Shown here: in pieces, positions 28,607 through 37,694 of the stretch
How positions within the stretch are numbered: position 1 is the stretch's first letter
How the letters are laid out: every line of letters begins with the position of its first letter
DNA from: Chloroflexota bacterium
GTDB taxonomy: Bacteria; Chloroflexota; Anaerolineae; Anaerolineales; UBA11579
DNA: 64,000 nucleotides
Reading direction: 5' to 3'
NCBI GenBank assembly: GCA_013112575.1
Contig: JABFGG010000005.1
Coordinates: 251,821-315,820, forward strand
Notes under the pieces: model-generated
The model's input: only the letters and a program-made list of their open reading frames with translations
What the model was told of the DNA's origin: nothing
Databases searched by the model: none
Program-made: the position numbers and the translations under genes

Positions 28607-28962
28607 AACTCTTCCGTTTTGATGCAGATATCGGCCAGCCGATTGAGCTTTATGACAGCAAAGGTCTCACCATCACACGCATCATCGAACCTACAGATTG
28701 TCACGTTTCAACAGTATGCATGCATATTGAACCCAAAGGTGTTGTTGGTTTCCACCAGGCCGTTTACAGACAGCTTTTTATGGTGGTTAACGGTGAAGGC
28801 TGGGTTACCGGAGATGACCAGGAACGCCATCCGATCAAGGCTGGCCAGGCGGCCTTATGGGAAGCCGAGGAATGGCATGAGTCGGGCAGCGATAGCGGCA
28901 TGATGGTCTTTGTGGTGGAGGGAGACGAAATTAGGCCAGAGGATTTCCTGGCCCCAGTTTAA
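28603..28962 (+). CDS. Small cupin-domain protein
   Basis: This 119-residue single cupin barrel is coupled to the preceding gene. Conserved features are a Gly-His-Gln stretch (VVGFHQAVYRQLFMVVNGEGWVTGD), a buried WEAEEWHES turn and MMVFVVEGD. Only parts of the usual metal-binding set (GX5HXH..E..H) are clear: His in GFHQ and His in EWHES. Metal binding or a pure sensor role are both possible. It converges with the arginase-family gene, overlapping by 4 bases. Confidence 0.75.
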   Translation: MKLFRFDADIGQPIELYDSKGLTITRIIEPTDCHVSTVCMHIEPKGVVGFHQAVYRQLFMVVNGEGWVTGDDQERHPIKAGQAALWEAEEWHESGSDSGMMVFVVEGDEIRPEDFLAPV

Positions 28963-29807
28963 TCAGCGAGCGCCTCAGATAGTAACTGGATGGCAGTAGC
29001 CACACTCTGGGCTTGCTCCACTTCAGGGTTAAGGGCCGTCAATGCCACTGCCGCCAATGGTTTCTCAGTTTTTACAATCGCTATCGCTTCAATCATTGTC
29101 TCGAGCGTAAGTCCATCGGGGGTGAGATAGTCCGTTCCCGGCACCACGCTGGGGTCCAGCACATCCACATCAAGATGCAAGTAAACTTCATCCACATCCT
29201 GGAAATGATATTCAGCCACAATTTCTGTGCGACCGTTCTGCACATCTTCAGGGTTCAAATAACTAACGGGGGTGCTGTTTAATAGCTCTTTTTCTTTGGG
29301 GTCAAGGTCACGCACGCCCAGCATGATGACATGATTTTCATCAATGGGCTTCAGGGGTAAGTCTGTGCGCAAACTCTCCAGGCCATAACCCGTCAGGCAG
29401 GCCAGTGGCATACCGGGCAAAAAGCCAGTTTCACTGATCTCCGGCGTGTTGAAATCCCCATGCGCATCGAACCAAGCAACGCCAGTCGGCTTATTTGGAA
29501 TTGAGCGCTGCAAACCTGCGTTGATGCCCAGCGACAACATACAGTCGCCACCCAAAACCACGGGCAGTTGTCCGGCTGTTACAGCGGTTTCAACAGCTTC
29601 AGCAACAGCATTGTTGATCTGGGCGAAATGGCCGAGCAAATCATCCCCTGACAATTCAAGCTCAATACGCTCTTGAGAAGCAACCTTTACCCCTTTCTGG
29701 AAAAGAGCATCGAGCAGGCCGCTAGCCAATAAGGCATCCGGGGCGGCACCCATGCCCGTGTTGTACTTGTTCTGGTTGTAAGGAACTGCAATAAGCGCCA
29801 GGTCCAA
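28959..29807 (-). CDS. Arginase/agmatinase-family hydrolase with GGDC variant
   Basis: This 282-residue ureohydrolase fold has metal-site motifs GGDCMLS (about 86), DAHGDFN (about 114) and HLDVDVLDP (about 209). In arginases the first motif is GGDH, whose His binds one Mn ion. Here it is Cys, a substitution that I believe recurs in a poorly characterised subfamily. The remaining Asp/His ligands are intact. The substrate is unclear: arginine, agmatine, guanidinobutyrate or formiminoglutamate. It is the last gene of a minus-strand run BioY - LLM oxidoreductase - this gene, with a one-base gap to the LLM gene. Confidence 0.85.
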   Translation of the reverse strand: MDLALIAVPYNQNKYNTGMGAAPDALLASGLLDALFQKGVKVASQERIELELSGDDLLGHFAQINNAVAEAVETAVTAGQLPVVLGGDCMLSLGINAGLQRSIPNKPTGVAWFDAHGDFNTPEISETGFLPGMPLACLTGYGLESLRTDLPLKPIDENHVIMLGVRDLDPKEKELLNSTPVSYLNPEDVQNGRTEIVAEYHFQDVDEVYLHLDVDVLDPSVVPGTDYLTPDGLTLETMIEAIAIVKTEKPLAAVALTALNPEVEQAQSVATAIQLLSEALAD

Positions 29808-29808
29808 A

Positions 29809-30684
29809 CTATCCCCCTAAGCCCATTGACACAGCAAAGGAGCGCATGGCCTCGATGTGTTTCTTCGGAGTATCCAGGCCGATGTACATGGTGTTGAGCG
29901 TGAAGTGCGTGGCTCCTACCTTCTGCCATTCCTCGAGGCTGGCTTTCCAATGCTCGGGGTTACCATCCCCATAACGGAGACGCGCTTCTATGCCCACATC
30001 CTCGCGGCTGCGCCCTGCGGCTTCAAGGTGGCGGTCAATGGCATCTAACGCCGGTTGGGCCTCTTCTGCCTTGCGGTAATTGGGGAACCAGCCATCACCA
30101 ATCTCCCCTACGCGCCGCAAGACATTCTTATGATGACCGCCGAACCACACGGGGATACTGCCTTTGGGCGGTAGCGGATTGAGGCCTGCATCCGGGATGC
30201 TATGCCATTCGCCTTCATAGGTCACCAAAGGCTCGGCCCACAACTTACGCATGACCTCGACCTGCTCCTCGATACGCTTGCCACGGTTACTGAAATCCTC
30301 ATTAAGAGCCTGGTACTCGACCGCGTTCCAGCCCGTGGCCACACCCAGCCGGAAACGTCCCTCAGACAGCACGTCCAATGTGGCAGCCTGCTTAGCAACC
30401 AGGGCTGTCTGGCGCTGGGGCAGGATGATGATGCCGGTCACGAACTCAATCTTAGAGGTGAAACCGGCAATGAAACTGAAAAGTATGAATGGGGATAGGA
30501 ATGCGTCTTCGTGGGTGTAGGGGCCTTGCCAACCGCCGGGACGCTCGGGGTTGGCTCCCAGCACGTGGTCGTAAGCCAATACGTGGCTGTAGCCAAGGTC
30601 CTCAGCGGTTTGGGCAAAGTCCTTTATGGCAGCGGGGTCGCTGCCGAACTCATTCTGCGGGTAGATGATACCGATATTGTTCAT
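29809..30684 (-). CDS. LLM-class (F420-dependent type) oxidoreductase
   Basis: This 291-residue TIM-barrel flavin-type protein of the luciferase-like monooxygenase class belongs to the TIGR03619-like group. Motifs include AEDLGYSHVLAYDHVLG near the start, TGIIILPQRQTALVAKQAATLDVLSEGRFRLGVATGW (about 95-130) and PVWFGGHHKNVLRRVGEIGDGWFP (about 175-200). The family typically uses coenzyme F420 or FMN; which one, and the substrate, cannot be told here. Its start overlaps the bioY stop by 4 bases. Confidence 0.88.
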   Translation of the reverse strand: MNNIGIIYPQNEFGSDPAAIKDFAQTAEDLGYSHVLAYDHVLGANPERPGGWQGPYTHEDAFLSPFILFSFIAGFTSKIEFVTGIIILPQRQTALVAKQAATLDVLSEGRFRLGVATGWNAVEYQALNEDFSNRGKRIEEQVEVMRKLWAEPLVTYEGEWHSIPDAGLNPLPPKGSIPVWFGGHHKNVLRRVGEIGDGWFPNYRKAEEAQPALDAIDRHLEAAGRSREDVGIEARLRYGDGNPEHWKASLEEWQKVGATHFTLNTMYIGLDTPKKHIEAMRSFAVSMGLGG

Positions 30685-31259
30685 CGCTCAAAACGTTTCA
30701 CCAGCATCCAGGCTGAAGGCAGCAGGATAGCAGCCAGGGCGATCTTGACCACTTCTCCGGGAATGAAAGGCAGCAAGCCACCAGACAGGGCGGTTTGAAA
30801 ACCAAATAGTACCGTCAGCCAGGCAACACCAACTATAAAAATAATCACGTCGCCTACGAAAAAAGCAAATAAGGCAGGCAACCAGCGGCGGTCAAAACCA
30901 TGTTCAGCCAGATAACCCACCACGAAGGCAGCCACGACAAAGCCAGCCAGATAACCAGCCGTAGGCCCGGCCAATACGGCGACGCCACCAGTACCCCCAG
31001 CGAAGACCGGTGCCCCCAAAGCGCCTTCGGCCAGATACAACAACACGCTAGCAGCCGCACGGCGCGCCCCAAAAGCAGCCCCCAACAAGAGCACGCCAAG
31101 CGTTTGGCCCGTGATGGGGACGGGGGTAAATCCTAGCTGCACACTGACCTGGGCCAGCAAAGCGATGAACACGCTGCCCAAAACAACTAACACAATATTG
31201 GTCAGCCAGCTCGGCTGGGTCAAACGACGGGTCAGGTTTGGGACAAGAGCTTCTTGCAT
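30681..31259 (-). CDS. bioY: Biotin transporter substrate-binding subunit BioY
   Basis: This 192-residue membrane protein of six helices is the S component of the energy-coupling factor biotin transporter. Family marks are FTPVPITGQTLGVLLLGAAFG, GALGAPVFAGGTGG and GPTAGYLAGFVVAAFVVGYLAE, which form the biotin pocket, and the C-terminal FIPGEVVKIALAAILLP. No EcfA or EcfT gene is nearby, so it may work alone or share a remote ECF module. It heads the operon with the LLM and arginase-family genes. Confidence 0.93.
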   Translation of the reverse strand: MQEALVPNLTRRLTQPSWLTNIVLVVLGSVFIALLAQVSVQLGFTPVPITGQTLGVLLLGAAFGARRAAASVLLYLAEGALGAPVFAGGTGGVAVLAGPTAGYLAGFVVAAFVVGYLAEHGFDRRWLPALFAFFVGDVIIFIVGVAWLTVLFGFQTALSGGLLPFIPGEVVKIALAAILLPSAWMLVKRFER

Positions 31260-31309
31260 AATAGTATCCTCACGATCTCTTCTGAGTTTTTACAAATAGA
31301 TAAACACTT

Positions 31310-33229
31310 TCAGGGGCTGACGTTACGCAGTGATCTTTGTTTCTGAATAATCCAGAACATACCCGCAGCGACCAGCAGGATGACAACGCCCTGCACCACG
31401 TACATATCGTTATTGATCCACGGCCCGTGGTTCATAAAATACCATTGCCGCGGGAACTCAAATTCACTGCCGCTCAAAGTGCCAAAGTGGATAAAGGTCT
31501 TGGAAGTCAATATACCCACAACCGCCAGGCCCCAATAGAACCAACGCGGCCAGCGCAGATCATTGACCGCCAGTGCCGTGAAGGCCACAAAGAAGGGCAA
31601 CACGTTGACCAAATGACGCGTCTCGGAGTCCAGGGTAAGCACAAGGTGCATGAGCATGAAGAGCGACATGCCCAGACCAAAACGGTGGATCTGCTTTGCG
31701 AAGCGCCTGAAAAAGAAGACCGTCAGTAAAACAAAGGGGCCGAAGTAAACAATGTGGGCCAGCAAAAAGATCAGGGGGCGATTGATCGTGTCCAGCGAGA
31801 GACGTGTGAAGTACCAGGCATAACCCAGGCCACCAGGCTGGCTAAAGGTGGTCACTACCCAGCGAAGTCCCAGGAAAATGACAACCCCCAATAGCAGCCA
31901 GGGCCACTTCAATTGCCGGAAGTAGGAACGGAAGTCGAAGAGGGACTTACTGTCCAGCGCGTAGAAGAACAGTAAAAACACAAAGACCAGCCCCAGGGGA
32001 ATGCTCAACCACACTGTAGGTCTATAAATCGCCAGGCCGAAATCTGGATAACGACCTTCGATGAAATGATAGTAAATCACTGCAAACAGCCACAAAAGGC
32101 TAAGAGCCAGGGCCGCCCACAGGTTGAGTCGCCAAGGGGCAGAAGCGCTTCCCGTATCTTGTCGCGGAAAAGCCAGCAAGATCAATATACCAATGACCAT
32201 CAAGGGCCATGTAAAGGCCGCGGCCACCAATAACAGCAGCATGGCCCAGCGCCAGTCTTTGAGATAGAAGTAAAGCGCCAGCATGCCAAGTGTAATCGCC
32301 AGAGCATCCGTCAATACGGGGTAAAAGAACATCTGCTTAAGAAAAGCATAATTCAGGTACAGGCCGATGAAGGCCAGCCAGCGTGTGCGGATGTTGAGTT
32401 TCAACTCATCAGCGATCTTGCTCCACACATAAAGCCCCAACAGCAAAACGGCGATGTTAAATATCTGAAAACCCAGAATGGCATTCTCGCGGCTGAGTTC
32501 AACGCCGGATAGCCGCAACCCAAGGTGCACAATGGTGCTGGGCAGAATCCGCTGAATGTTGAATTCAAACAACTGGTTGACGACCACTTCTTTGTAAAAG
32601 TTCATGGCTACGTCACCATAGATACCGCCGTCCCAACCAAAGCCACGCCCAATACTGATCAACTCACCCCATAGTGTTTTCCCGACACCGAATAGAAAGA
32701 CTAACAGCATCATCAGGCGGTCATGGAACTTGCTGTCGACCAACAACTCGGTGCGGCGCTCAAGTTGAGCTGCTCCAAAGCTATGCCATGTTGCTACTAA
32801 CGCGTAGATCACCAAAGCAAGCGCCCATAAAGCAAATGGCCCCAGGCGGGAGACATAAGCCGCGACTTGCAGGTCATTCCGGGCACCCCAGGCATAAGCG
32901 ATGCCGATCAGGCCCAACAGCACGAACCCTACAAACAGGACAATGGCCGTCCAGAAATTGGTGCTGTTTTGCAGCCATTGGTTAAATGCATCGATGGGAC
33001 GCGAAACCAACCGAACGCCTCGCTTGGTAGCAATCATCAACCCTGCCATAATTCCGGCAAGCACCAAGGCACCTGCGACGAGCACAAAACGGGAGCGGGA
33101 CAGACCCAGCAACCAGGCATTCTTGGGGTCTCCTGGAAGCAACACTAGATAGAGGAATATACCCAGGGCCAGGATGAGGCCAAGGCTAAAGAACCGTTGG
33201 AACTGCTCACGCCCTAAATCAGATTTCAT
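31310..33229 (-). CDS. Polytopic membrane protein, PMT/GT-C-like
   Basis: This 639-residue protein starts at ATG 33229, which has GAAGGA five bases upstream. An upstream in-frame start at 33412 would run into thrB and is not supported. It has about 14 membrane helices. The loop after helix 5 holds FGWDGGIYGDVAMNFY, reminiscent of the acidic first-loop motif of GT-C mannosyl/arabinosyl transferases, and LKQMFFYPVLTDALAITLGMLALYFYLKD is typical of the same class. It probably transfers a sugar from polyprenyl phosphate at the outer face; the substrate is unknown. It is divergent from thrB across a 69-base gap. Confidence 0.6.
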   Translation of the reverse strand: MKSDLGREQFQRFFSLGLILALGIFLYLVLLPGDPKNAWLLGLSRSRFVLVAGALVLAGIMAGLMIATKRGVRLVSRPIDAFNQWLQNSTNFWTAIVLFVGFVLLGLIGIAYAWGARNDLQVAAYVSRLGPFALWALALVIYALVATWHSFGAAQLERRTELLVDSKFHDRLMMLLVFLFGVGKTLWGELISIGRGFGWDGGIYGDVAMNFYKEVVVNQLFEFNIQRILPSTIVHLGLRLSGVELSRENAILGFQIFNIAVLLLGLYVWSKIADELKLNIRTRWLAFIGLYLNYAFLKQMFFYPVLTDALAITLGMLALYFYLKDWRWAMLLLLVAAAFTWPLMVIGILILLAFPRQDTGSASAPWRLNLWAALALSLLWLFAVIYYHFIEGRYPDFGLAIYRPTVWLSIPLGLVFVFLLFFYALDSKSLFDFRSYFRQLKWPWLLLGVVIFLGLRWVVTTFSQPGGLGYAWYFTRLSLDTINRPLIFLLAHIVYFGPFVLLTVFFFRRFAKQIHRFGLGMSLFMLMHLVLTLDSETRHLVNVLPFFVAFTALAVNDLRWPRWFYWGLAVVGILTSKTFIHFGTLSGSEFEFPRQWYFMNHGPWINNDMYVVQGVVILLVAAGMFWIIQKQRSLRNVSP

Positions 33230-33283
33230 CTGCTTCCTTCGAAACCAAACAATGTTCGCATCCCTCAATTTTACCGCTGGCAT

Positions 33284-33289
33284 TAGAAT
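33284..33289 (+). promoter_or_regulatory. -10 element for thrB, close to leaderless
   Basis: TAGAAT ends 9 bases before the ATG at 33299. The predicted start of transcription lies within about 3 bases of the ATG. No -35 or ribosome site is clear. Confidence 0.4.
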
Positions 33290-33298
33290 AACGGGGTT

Positions 33299-34198
33299 AT
33301 GCAAGTCATAGTGCGTGTCCCTGCCACCAGTGCCAACCTCGGTCCCGGCTTCGATTGCCTGGGTCTGGCTCTTGACCTGTGGAATGAAACCAGCTTCTCC
33401 CTGACGGGCCAAGGGCTTTCAATAAATGTTGAGGGTGAAGGTGAAGGAAAACTCAGTCTGGACCACAGCAACCTAATCGTCCAAGCTGCACAGCACTACT
33501 ATAGCTTTGTTGGCCAAGAACTCCCCACCGACATAACCATCCACTGTCAAAATCACATCCCCCTCAGTTCCGGCCTGGGCTCCAGCGCGGCGGCCGTGCT
33601 CACCGGCCTGCTGGGAGCCAATGCACTGGCAGGCAACCTACTCAGCCAGGAAGAAGTCCTTAATCTCGCCATTGAATTGGAAGGCCATCCCGATAACGTT
33701 GCGCCTGCTTTGCATGGTGGCCTGTCTCTATCAGCTCCCGATGGTAAAGCAAATATTAGTAAACAAATTAACGTTCACCCATTCCAGATTGCCATCGTAT
33801 TGCCGGAAGTAAAGCTTTCCACCCAGGATGCGCGCAACGCCCTCCCCCCAAGTGTGGGTATGAGTGATGCTGTATTCAACCTGTCACACACAACGCTGAC
33901 CGTTGAAGCCTTACGCAATGGCGACCTGGAGTTACTCAGTCAAGCCATGCAGGACCGCCTTCACCAGCCTTATCGCCTGCCGCTTATCCCCGGCGCGGCA
34001 GAAGCCATCCAGGCGGCCCAAAATACTGGGGCAGCCGCAGCACTTTCTGGTGCAGGCCCCAGCGTGATCGCTTTTGCAGAGGGAAATGTTGATGCGGTGG
34101 CCGAAAGGATGCAATCCGCTTTTACAGATAAAGGAATCGCGTCAAGGAAATTCACGTTGGGGATTGCAGCAAAGGGCGCAACAATAAAGCAAACATAA
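33299..34198 (+). CDS. thrB: Homoserine kinase
   Basis: This 299-residue GHMP-fold kinase phosphorylates homoserine to give the substrate of threonine synthase. Motifs are PATSANLGPGFDCLGLAL at residues 8-25, the ATP loop PLSSGLGSSAAAVLTGLLGAN (about 86-106) and the C-terminal AAALSGAGPSVIAFA (about 244-258). Length is normal for the family. It is monocistronic between two minus-strand genes. Confidence 0.93.
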   Translation: MQVIVRVPATSANLGPGFDCLGLALDLWNETSFSLTGQGLSINVEGEGEGKLSLDHSNLIVQAAQHYYSFVGQELPTDITIHCQNHIPLSSGLGSSAAAVLTGLLGANALAGNLLSQEEVLNLAIELEGHPDNVAPALHGGLSLSAPDGKANISKQINVHPFQIAIVLPEVKLSTQDARNALPPSVGMSDAVFNLSHTTLTVEALRNGDLELLSQAMQDRLHQPYRLPLIPGAAEAIQAAQNTGAAAALSGAGPSVIAFAEGNVDAVAERMQSAFTDKGIASRKFTLGIAAKGATIKQT

Positions 34199-34225
34199 GG
34201 GCGACCGGCAATTTCAAAACCAACT

Positions 34226-34322
34226 CCGTGCCTCTGTGGTTTATATCGTTTCAACACAAAGACACGAAGAGCACGAAGCTACACAAAGCAATCTGTGTTT
34301 ATCAGTATTTATCTGTGGTTCC
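34226..34322. repeat. Dispersed-repeat-like intergenic sequence (TCTGTGG / ACACGAAG type)
   Basis: The gap after thrB reads like the degenerate repeat debris seen between genes in many environmental bacterial genomes: CCTCTGTGGTTTATA, ACACAAAGACACGAAGAGC, and ATCTGTGTTTATCAG..TTATCTGTGGTTCC. The first and last parts share the word CTGTGGTT. No coding frame is seen. The call is from pattern memory, not a search. Confidence 0.4.
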
Positions 34323-34324
34323 CC

Positions 34325-34879
34325 CTACAACTTCGGCAAGACGATTGATTCTTGCTTCTGGTATTTACCCTTCTTATCAGCGTAAGAGATCTCGCACTCT
34401 GCATCCGCCTCAAAGAACAACACCTGCGCCAGACCTTCATTGGCATAGATCTTGGCGGGTAGTGGGGTGGTGTTAGAAATCTCCAGGGTTACAAAACCTT
34501 CCCATTCAGGCTCAAAGGGTGTCACGTTGACTATGATGCCGCAGCGGGCGTAAGTGCTTTTACCCAGACAGACTGTCAATACCGAACGCGGGATGCGAAA
34601 ATACTCCACCGTGCGGGCAAGTGCAAAGGAGTTGGGCGGAATGACACATACGTCGCCTTTAAAATCCACCATTGAATCCGTGTCAAAATTCTTGGGGTCT
34701 ACCACCGCCGAGAACACATTAGTAAAAATCTTAAACTCATCTGCCACGCGCACGTCATAACCATACGAAGACACCCCGTAAGAGATGACACCATCACGCA
34801 CCTGGCTATCCACGAAAGGCTCGATCATGCCTTGTTCCTGCGCCATCTTACGTATCCAATGATCAGGTTGTAAACCCAT
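34325..34879 (-). CDS. dcd: dCTP deaminase
   Basis: This 184-residue protein makes dUTP from dCTP in thymidylate synthesis. Motifs include [16 protein letters not shown], the P-loop-like [51 protein letters not shown] with the catalytic Glu in [10 protein letters not shown], and a C-terminal YQKQ tail that closes over the nucleotide. GGAGG sits 7 bases before ATG 34879; a GTG directly upstream (34882) is the alternative start. Length matches the family. Confidence 0.93.
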   Translation of the reverse strand: MGLQPDHWIRKMAQEQGMIEPFVDSQVRDGVISYGVSSYGYDVRVADEFKIFTNVFSAVVDPKNFDTDSMVDFKGDVCVIPPNSFALARTVEYFRIPRSVLTVCLGKSTYARCGIIVNVTPFEPEWEGFVTLEISNTTPLPAKIYANEGLAQVLFFEADAECEISYADKKGKYQKQESIVLPKL

Positions 34880-34973
34880 CACTCCGCCTCCAAAAAATAA
34901 TTTCGATTATTGTAACCTTCAAATCATTGCTAATTTCATTAGGATGCATCGCTGCGCCCCAACACGGTTACCT

Positions 34974-35993
34974 TTATTGGCCAAGGCAAAAGGCAACCAA
35001 CGTCAATTGACCCGGGCGCACTTCAACACGCTGTTCGCGATAGCCGTTTGCCACCGTGCTCACCATGTATTCACCAGGCAATACGTCCCCTGCAACAAAG
35101 ATTTCTCCCCAACGGGGGTCGGGGTTCATTATGTCGCTGGCATAGGGTTCCAAGAAAAAGGTGCGCGGTTCGTCTTCAGGCTCGTCAAATTCCGGGGAGA
35201 GATAGTCCACTTCAACGGTACCGGGACGGACCAGTTCGCCTTCCAGGTTGATGACATACCCGGCCAACATGCCTAACTCCAGGTCATCTTCCGTAAAACG
35301 GGGGGCCAACCATAACTCAGGGTTGGCTGTGTTTTCAAAGCTGTTCTCGCCCAGCCGCACCTCAAAGTGCAAGTGGCTGCCCAGGGCAATGCCACTGGCA
35401 CCCACCACCCCGATCTGCTCCCCAACCTCTACCTCATCCCCCTCTTCCACCAACACCTCGGAGAGATGTCCGTACAAGGTGTAGACCGGCTCATCCCAAA
35501 AATCGAATTGGTGCTCGATGACCACCAGGAAACCATAATAATTGCGATACGGCCCGGCCGTGCCATCAGCATCATCGCCCGCCCGCACCACCGTGCCGTT
35601 GGCAGCAGAGAGTACAGGGGTGCCTGTGGAGTTTACGAACTCTACCCCGGTGTGCGGCTCAAGTTGACCTCCGGCAGTGCCCCCATAACGATAGGCAACG
35701 TCCACGTAATCGCGTCCTGCCGGGGAGATAGGGCGCGCTAGCGGAAACTCCACAGACACAATAGCAGAACCGGGTTCGCAGAAATGGTATGCGAGTGTGG
35801 GGTTTGGTTCGGGGACGGTTGCTGTTGGGACCGGAGGAAGAGGCGGATCAATAGCCTGCTCTGGTGGGATTTCAGTTTCAGGAGGCACAAAGGTCACCGG
35901 AGGCGGGCTACGCTCCGGTGTTGGGGTAACGGGCAAATTACAGGCTACCAATAAAAAGGCCAGTGCCCCCACCAAAATGTATTTGGGCAGCAT
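34974..35993 (-). CDS. M23-family (LytM-like) lipoprotein metallopeptidase
   Basis: This 339-residue lipoprotein has lipobox LVAC (Cys-18), a Pro-rich linker (20-65), an M23 domain (about 85-225) and a C-terminal beta domain (about 240-339). The domain has the M23B order HxGx(D) .. YGH .. HxH: HTGVEF, LYGHLSEV and SHLHFEV. The first metal motif carries Glu instead of Asp, which may still bind zinc. It differs clearly from the four LasA-like proteins at 37.7-43.9 kb. It overlaps the ftcD stop by one base (TAATG), so it is co-translated with a folate enzyme, an odd pairing. Confidence 0.85.
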   Translation of the reverse strand: MLPKYILVGALAFLLVACNLPVTPTPERSPPPVTFVPPETEIPPEQAIDPPLPPVPTATVPEPNPTLAYHFCEPGSAIVSVEFPLARPISPAGRDYVDVAYRYGGTAGGQLEPHTGVEFVNSTGTPVLSAANGTVVRAGDDADGTAGPYRNYYGFLVVIEHQFDFWDEPVYTLYGHLSEVLVEEGDEVEVGEQIGVVGASGIALGSHLHFEVRLGENSFENTANPELWLAPRFTEDDLELGMLAGYVINLEGELVRPGTVEVDYLSPEFDEPEDEPRTFFLEPYASDIMNPDPRWGEIFVAGDVLPGEYMVSTVANGYREQRVEVRPGQLTLVAFCLGQ

Positions 35994-37513
35994 TAAAGTT
36001 GGAAACCGCCGCGGTCCTGCATAGTGTTGTTCACTCGAGCAATCAATTCGTCGGAACGTTTTTCCAGGCTTTCAAGGGCTGCTAGCATTTCTTCGGCGGT
36101 ATCCTTATCCTTCAATGAAGTCAGGTTGATGCGCACATTCAGGCCGGAGGCCGTAAGGCCGGCACGCGCCATCAGCGCCCCACTGCCCGCGTCCGTCACT
36201 GCATTGGTGTTACCCTTTTCTACTGCCTCGGCTGCTAACTCAATGACTTCCAAACATTTACGCGCCGTGTCCAACGGCACTTCAGCGGCTTTCAGCGTGG
36301 CTGCCTGGATGGCTTGACTGCGAGCCGCTTTTTCTTCTTCACTATCCTTGGGCAAACGAAATGCATCCATAACCGCTGTGAAAGCCGCCGCATCGGCATT
36401 GATGGCCGCGCTTAGGTCACTGCGCAAGCCATCAGCTTTCTCAACGATGGCCTGCATGTCTGCTTCCACATCGGCATATTTCTTTTTGCCCACGGTCACG
36501 CGGCCCATCATGGCTACCAGAGCCGCCCCCATGGCACCCGATTGCGCCGCGGCGGAACCGCCACCGGGCACGGGTTCGCTGGAGGCCAGTTCTTCGATGA
36601 AATCTTCGCCGTCTGAAGCCTCAAAACCCATGCGCACTTCCAGCACCTGGTCGGGCTCAAAGTCATCCAGTTGTAAATACCATTGGGCGGCATCCAGCAT
36701 GGCTTCCTGGGGGATCAAGCCAATAAGCTCACTCTTCATGATGCCCACGCCGTAGCGTTCCGCTTCACGGCGGATCAACTCCACCACGCGGAAAACAGGT
36801 GTTTTACGGTAATTAGTCAGGTTCATGGATACCTGCGCCCAGCCATCCACTTCAAAGCCTGCCCCTTTTACATAGGCCAGCCCACCCGAGGAATGCCGCA
36901 CAGCCTTGGCGATCTCCTTGGCAATCGAAACGTCCTTGGTATTGAGAAATACATTATAGGCAACCAATGGGGCACGTGCCCCGATAACCGTGCCGCCTGC
37001 CTTGCCCACTGTGCTAGGGCCATAATCCGGTGCGCGCTCAGGCCTGCTACCCAGTTCTTCTTTTAAGGCTTCGTACTGCCCTTTGCGTACCTTGGCCAGG
37101 TTCTGTCGTTCAGGTCGCGTGGCCGCTTCTTCATACAGATAGACGGGAATGCTCAGTTCTTTCCCCACACGTTCTCCCAGACGCTGAGCCATGGCAACAC
37201 AGTCTTCCATGCTCACCCCGGAGATGGGCACAAAAGGCACCACGTCGGTGGCACCCAGGCGTGGATGTTCGCCTTCGTGTTCATCCATATCGATCAATTC
37301 AGCAGCTTTGGAAATGCCTTCAAAAGCTGCCTTTTCTATGGCATCCGGGCCACCCACGAAGGTCACCACTGTGCGGTTATGGTCAGGGTCCGAGCTGTGG
37401 TCCAGCAGGGTCACGCCCTTTACAGTGGTGATGGCGGAAACGATAGCTTCTACGACTTCTGATCGACGTCCTTCTGAAAAATTAGGGATACATTCAACAA
37501 TGGCTTGACTCAT
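35993..37513 (-). CDS. ftcD: Fused glutamate formiminotransferase / formiminotetrahydrofolate cyclodeaminase
   Basis: This 506-residue bifunctional enzyme (counted from ATG 37513, GGAG five bases upstream) transfers the formimino group from formiminoglutamate to tetrahydrofolate and then releases ammonia. The N-terminal transferase (about 1-295) starts VECIPNFSEGRR and contains EHPRLGATDVVPFVPI with the catalytic His region. The C-terminal cyclodeaminase (about 310-500) has SSEPVPGGGSAAAQSGAMGAALVAMM and TDAGSGALMARAGL. The fusion is the vertebrate-like order, also found in several bacteria. It suggests histidine degradation, but no hut genes are in the window. Confidence 0.92.
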   Translation of the reverse strand: MSQAIVECIPNFSEGRRSEVVEAIVSAITTVKGVTLLDHSSDPDHNRTVVTFVGGPDAIEKAAFEGISKAAELIDMDEHEGEHPRLGATDVVPFVPISGVSMEDCVAMAQRLGERVGKELSIPVYLYEEAATRPERQNLAKVRKGQYEALKEELGSRPERAPDYGPSTVGKAGGTVIGARAPLVAYNVFLNTKDVSIAKEIAKAVRHSSGGLAYVKGAGFEVDGWAQVSMNLTNYRKTPVFRVVELIRREAERYGVGIMKSELIGLIPQEAMLDAAQWYLQLDDFEPDQVLEVRMGFEASDGEDFIEELASSEPVPGGGSAAAQSGAMGAALVAMMGRVTVGKKKYADVEADMQAIVEKADGLRSDLSAAINADAAAFTAVMDAFRLPKDSEEEKAARSQAIQAATLKAAEVPLDTARKCLEVIELAAEAVEKGNTNAVTDAGSGALMARAGLTASGLNVRINLTSLKDKDTAEEMLAALESLEKRSDELIARVNNTMQDRGGFQL

Positions 37514-37541
37514 GCAGGCTCCAATGGGATGAATTGGCGAC

Positions 37542-37587
37542 ATTATACCGTCGGTTTGAGGGATGGAAAAATGAACCACATGTGGTT
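37542..37587 (-). promoter_or_regulatory. ftcD promoter with upstream 14-bp palindrome
   Basis: The minus strand has TATAAT (37547-37542) with a weak TTTTCC at the right spacing. Directly upstream is the perfect palindrome AACCACATGTGGTT (37574-37587), a likely operator between ftcD and the divergent LasA-like array. Confidence 0.5.
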
Positions 37588-37694
37588 GCTTCCAAGATTA
37601 ACAAAAACGAATAAACGCCGTTTCGCATGGCACGCTTCGTGCAAAGTTATTACAATCAAGTCTTGAATCCTAGAAATCGTGATCGCACACAGTA

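Noticed and set aside
33230..33412. Extended N-terminus of the GT-C-like protein from a start at 33412
   Set aside because: It would overlap the first 114 bases of thrB on the other strand; the ATG at 33229 has a good ribosome site.
34230..34322. Repeats of CTGTGTT/CTGTGG type considered as a CRISPR fragment
   Set aside because: The units are irregular, differ in length and have no spacer structure; they look like dispersed repeat debris.
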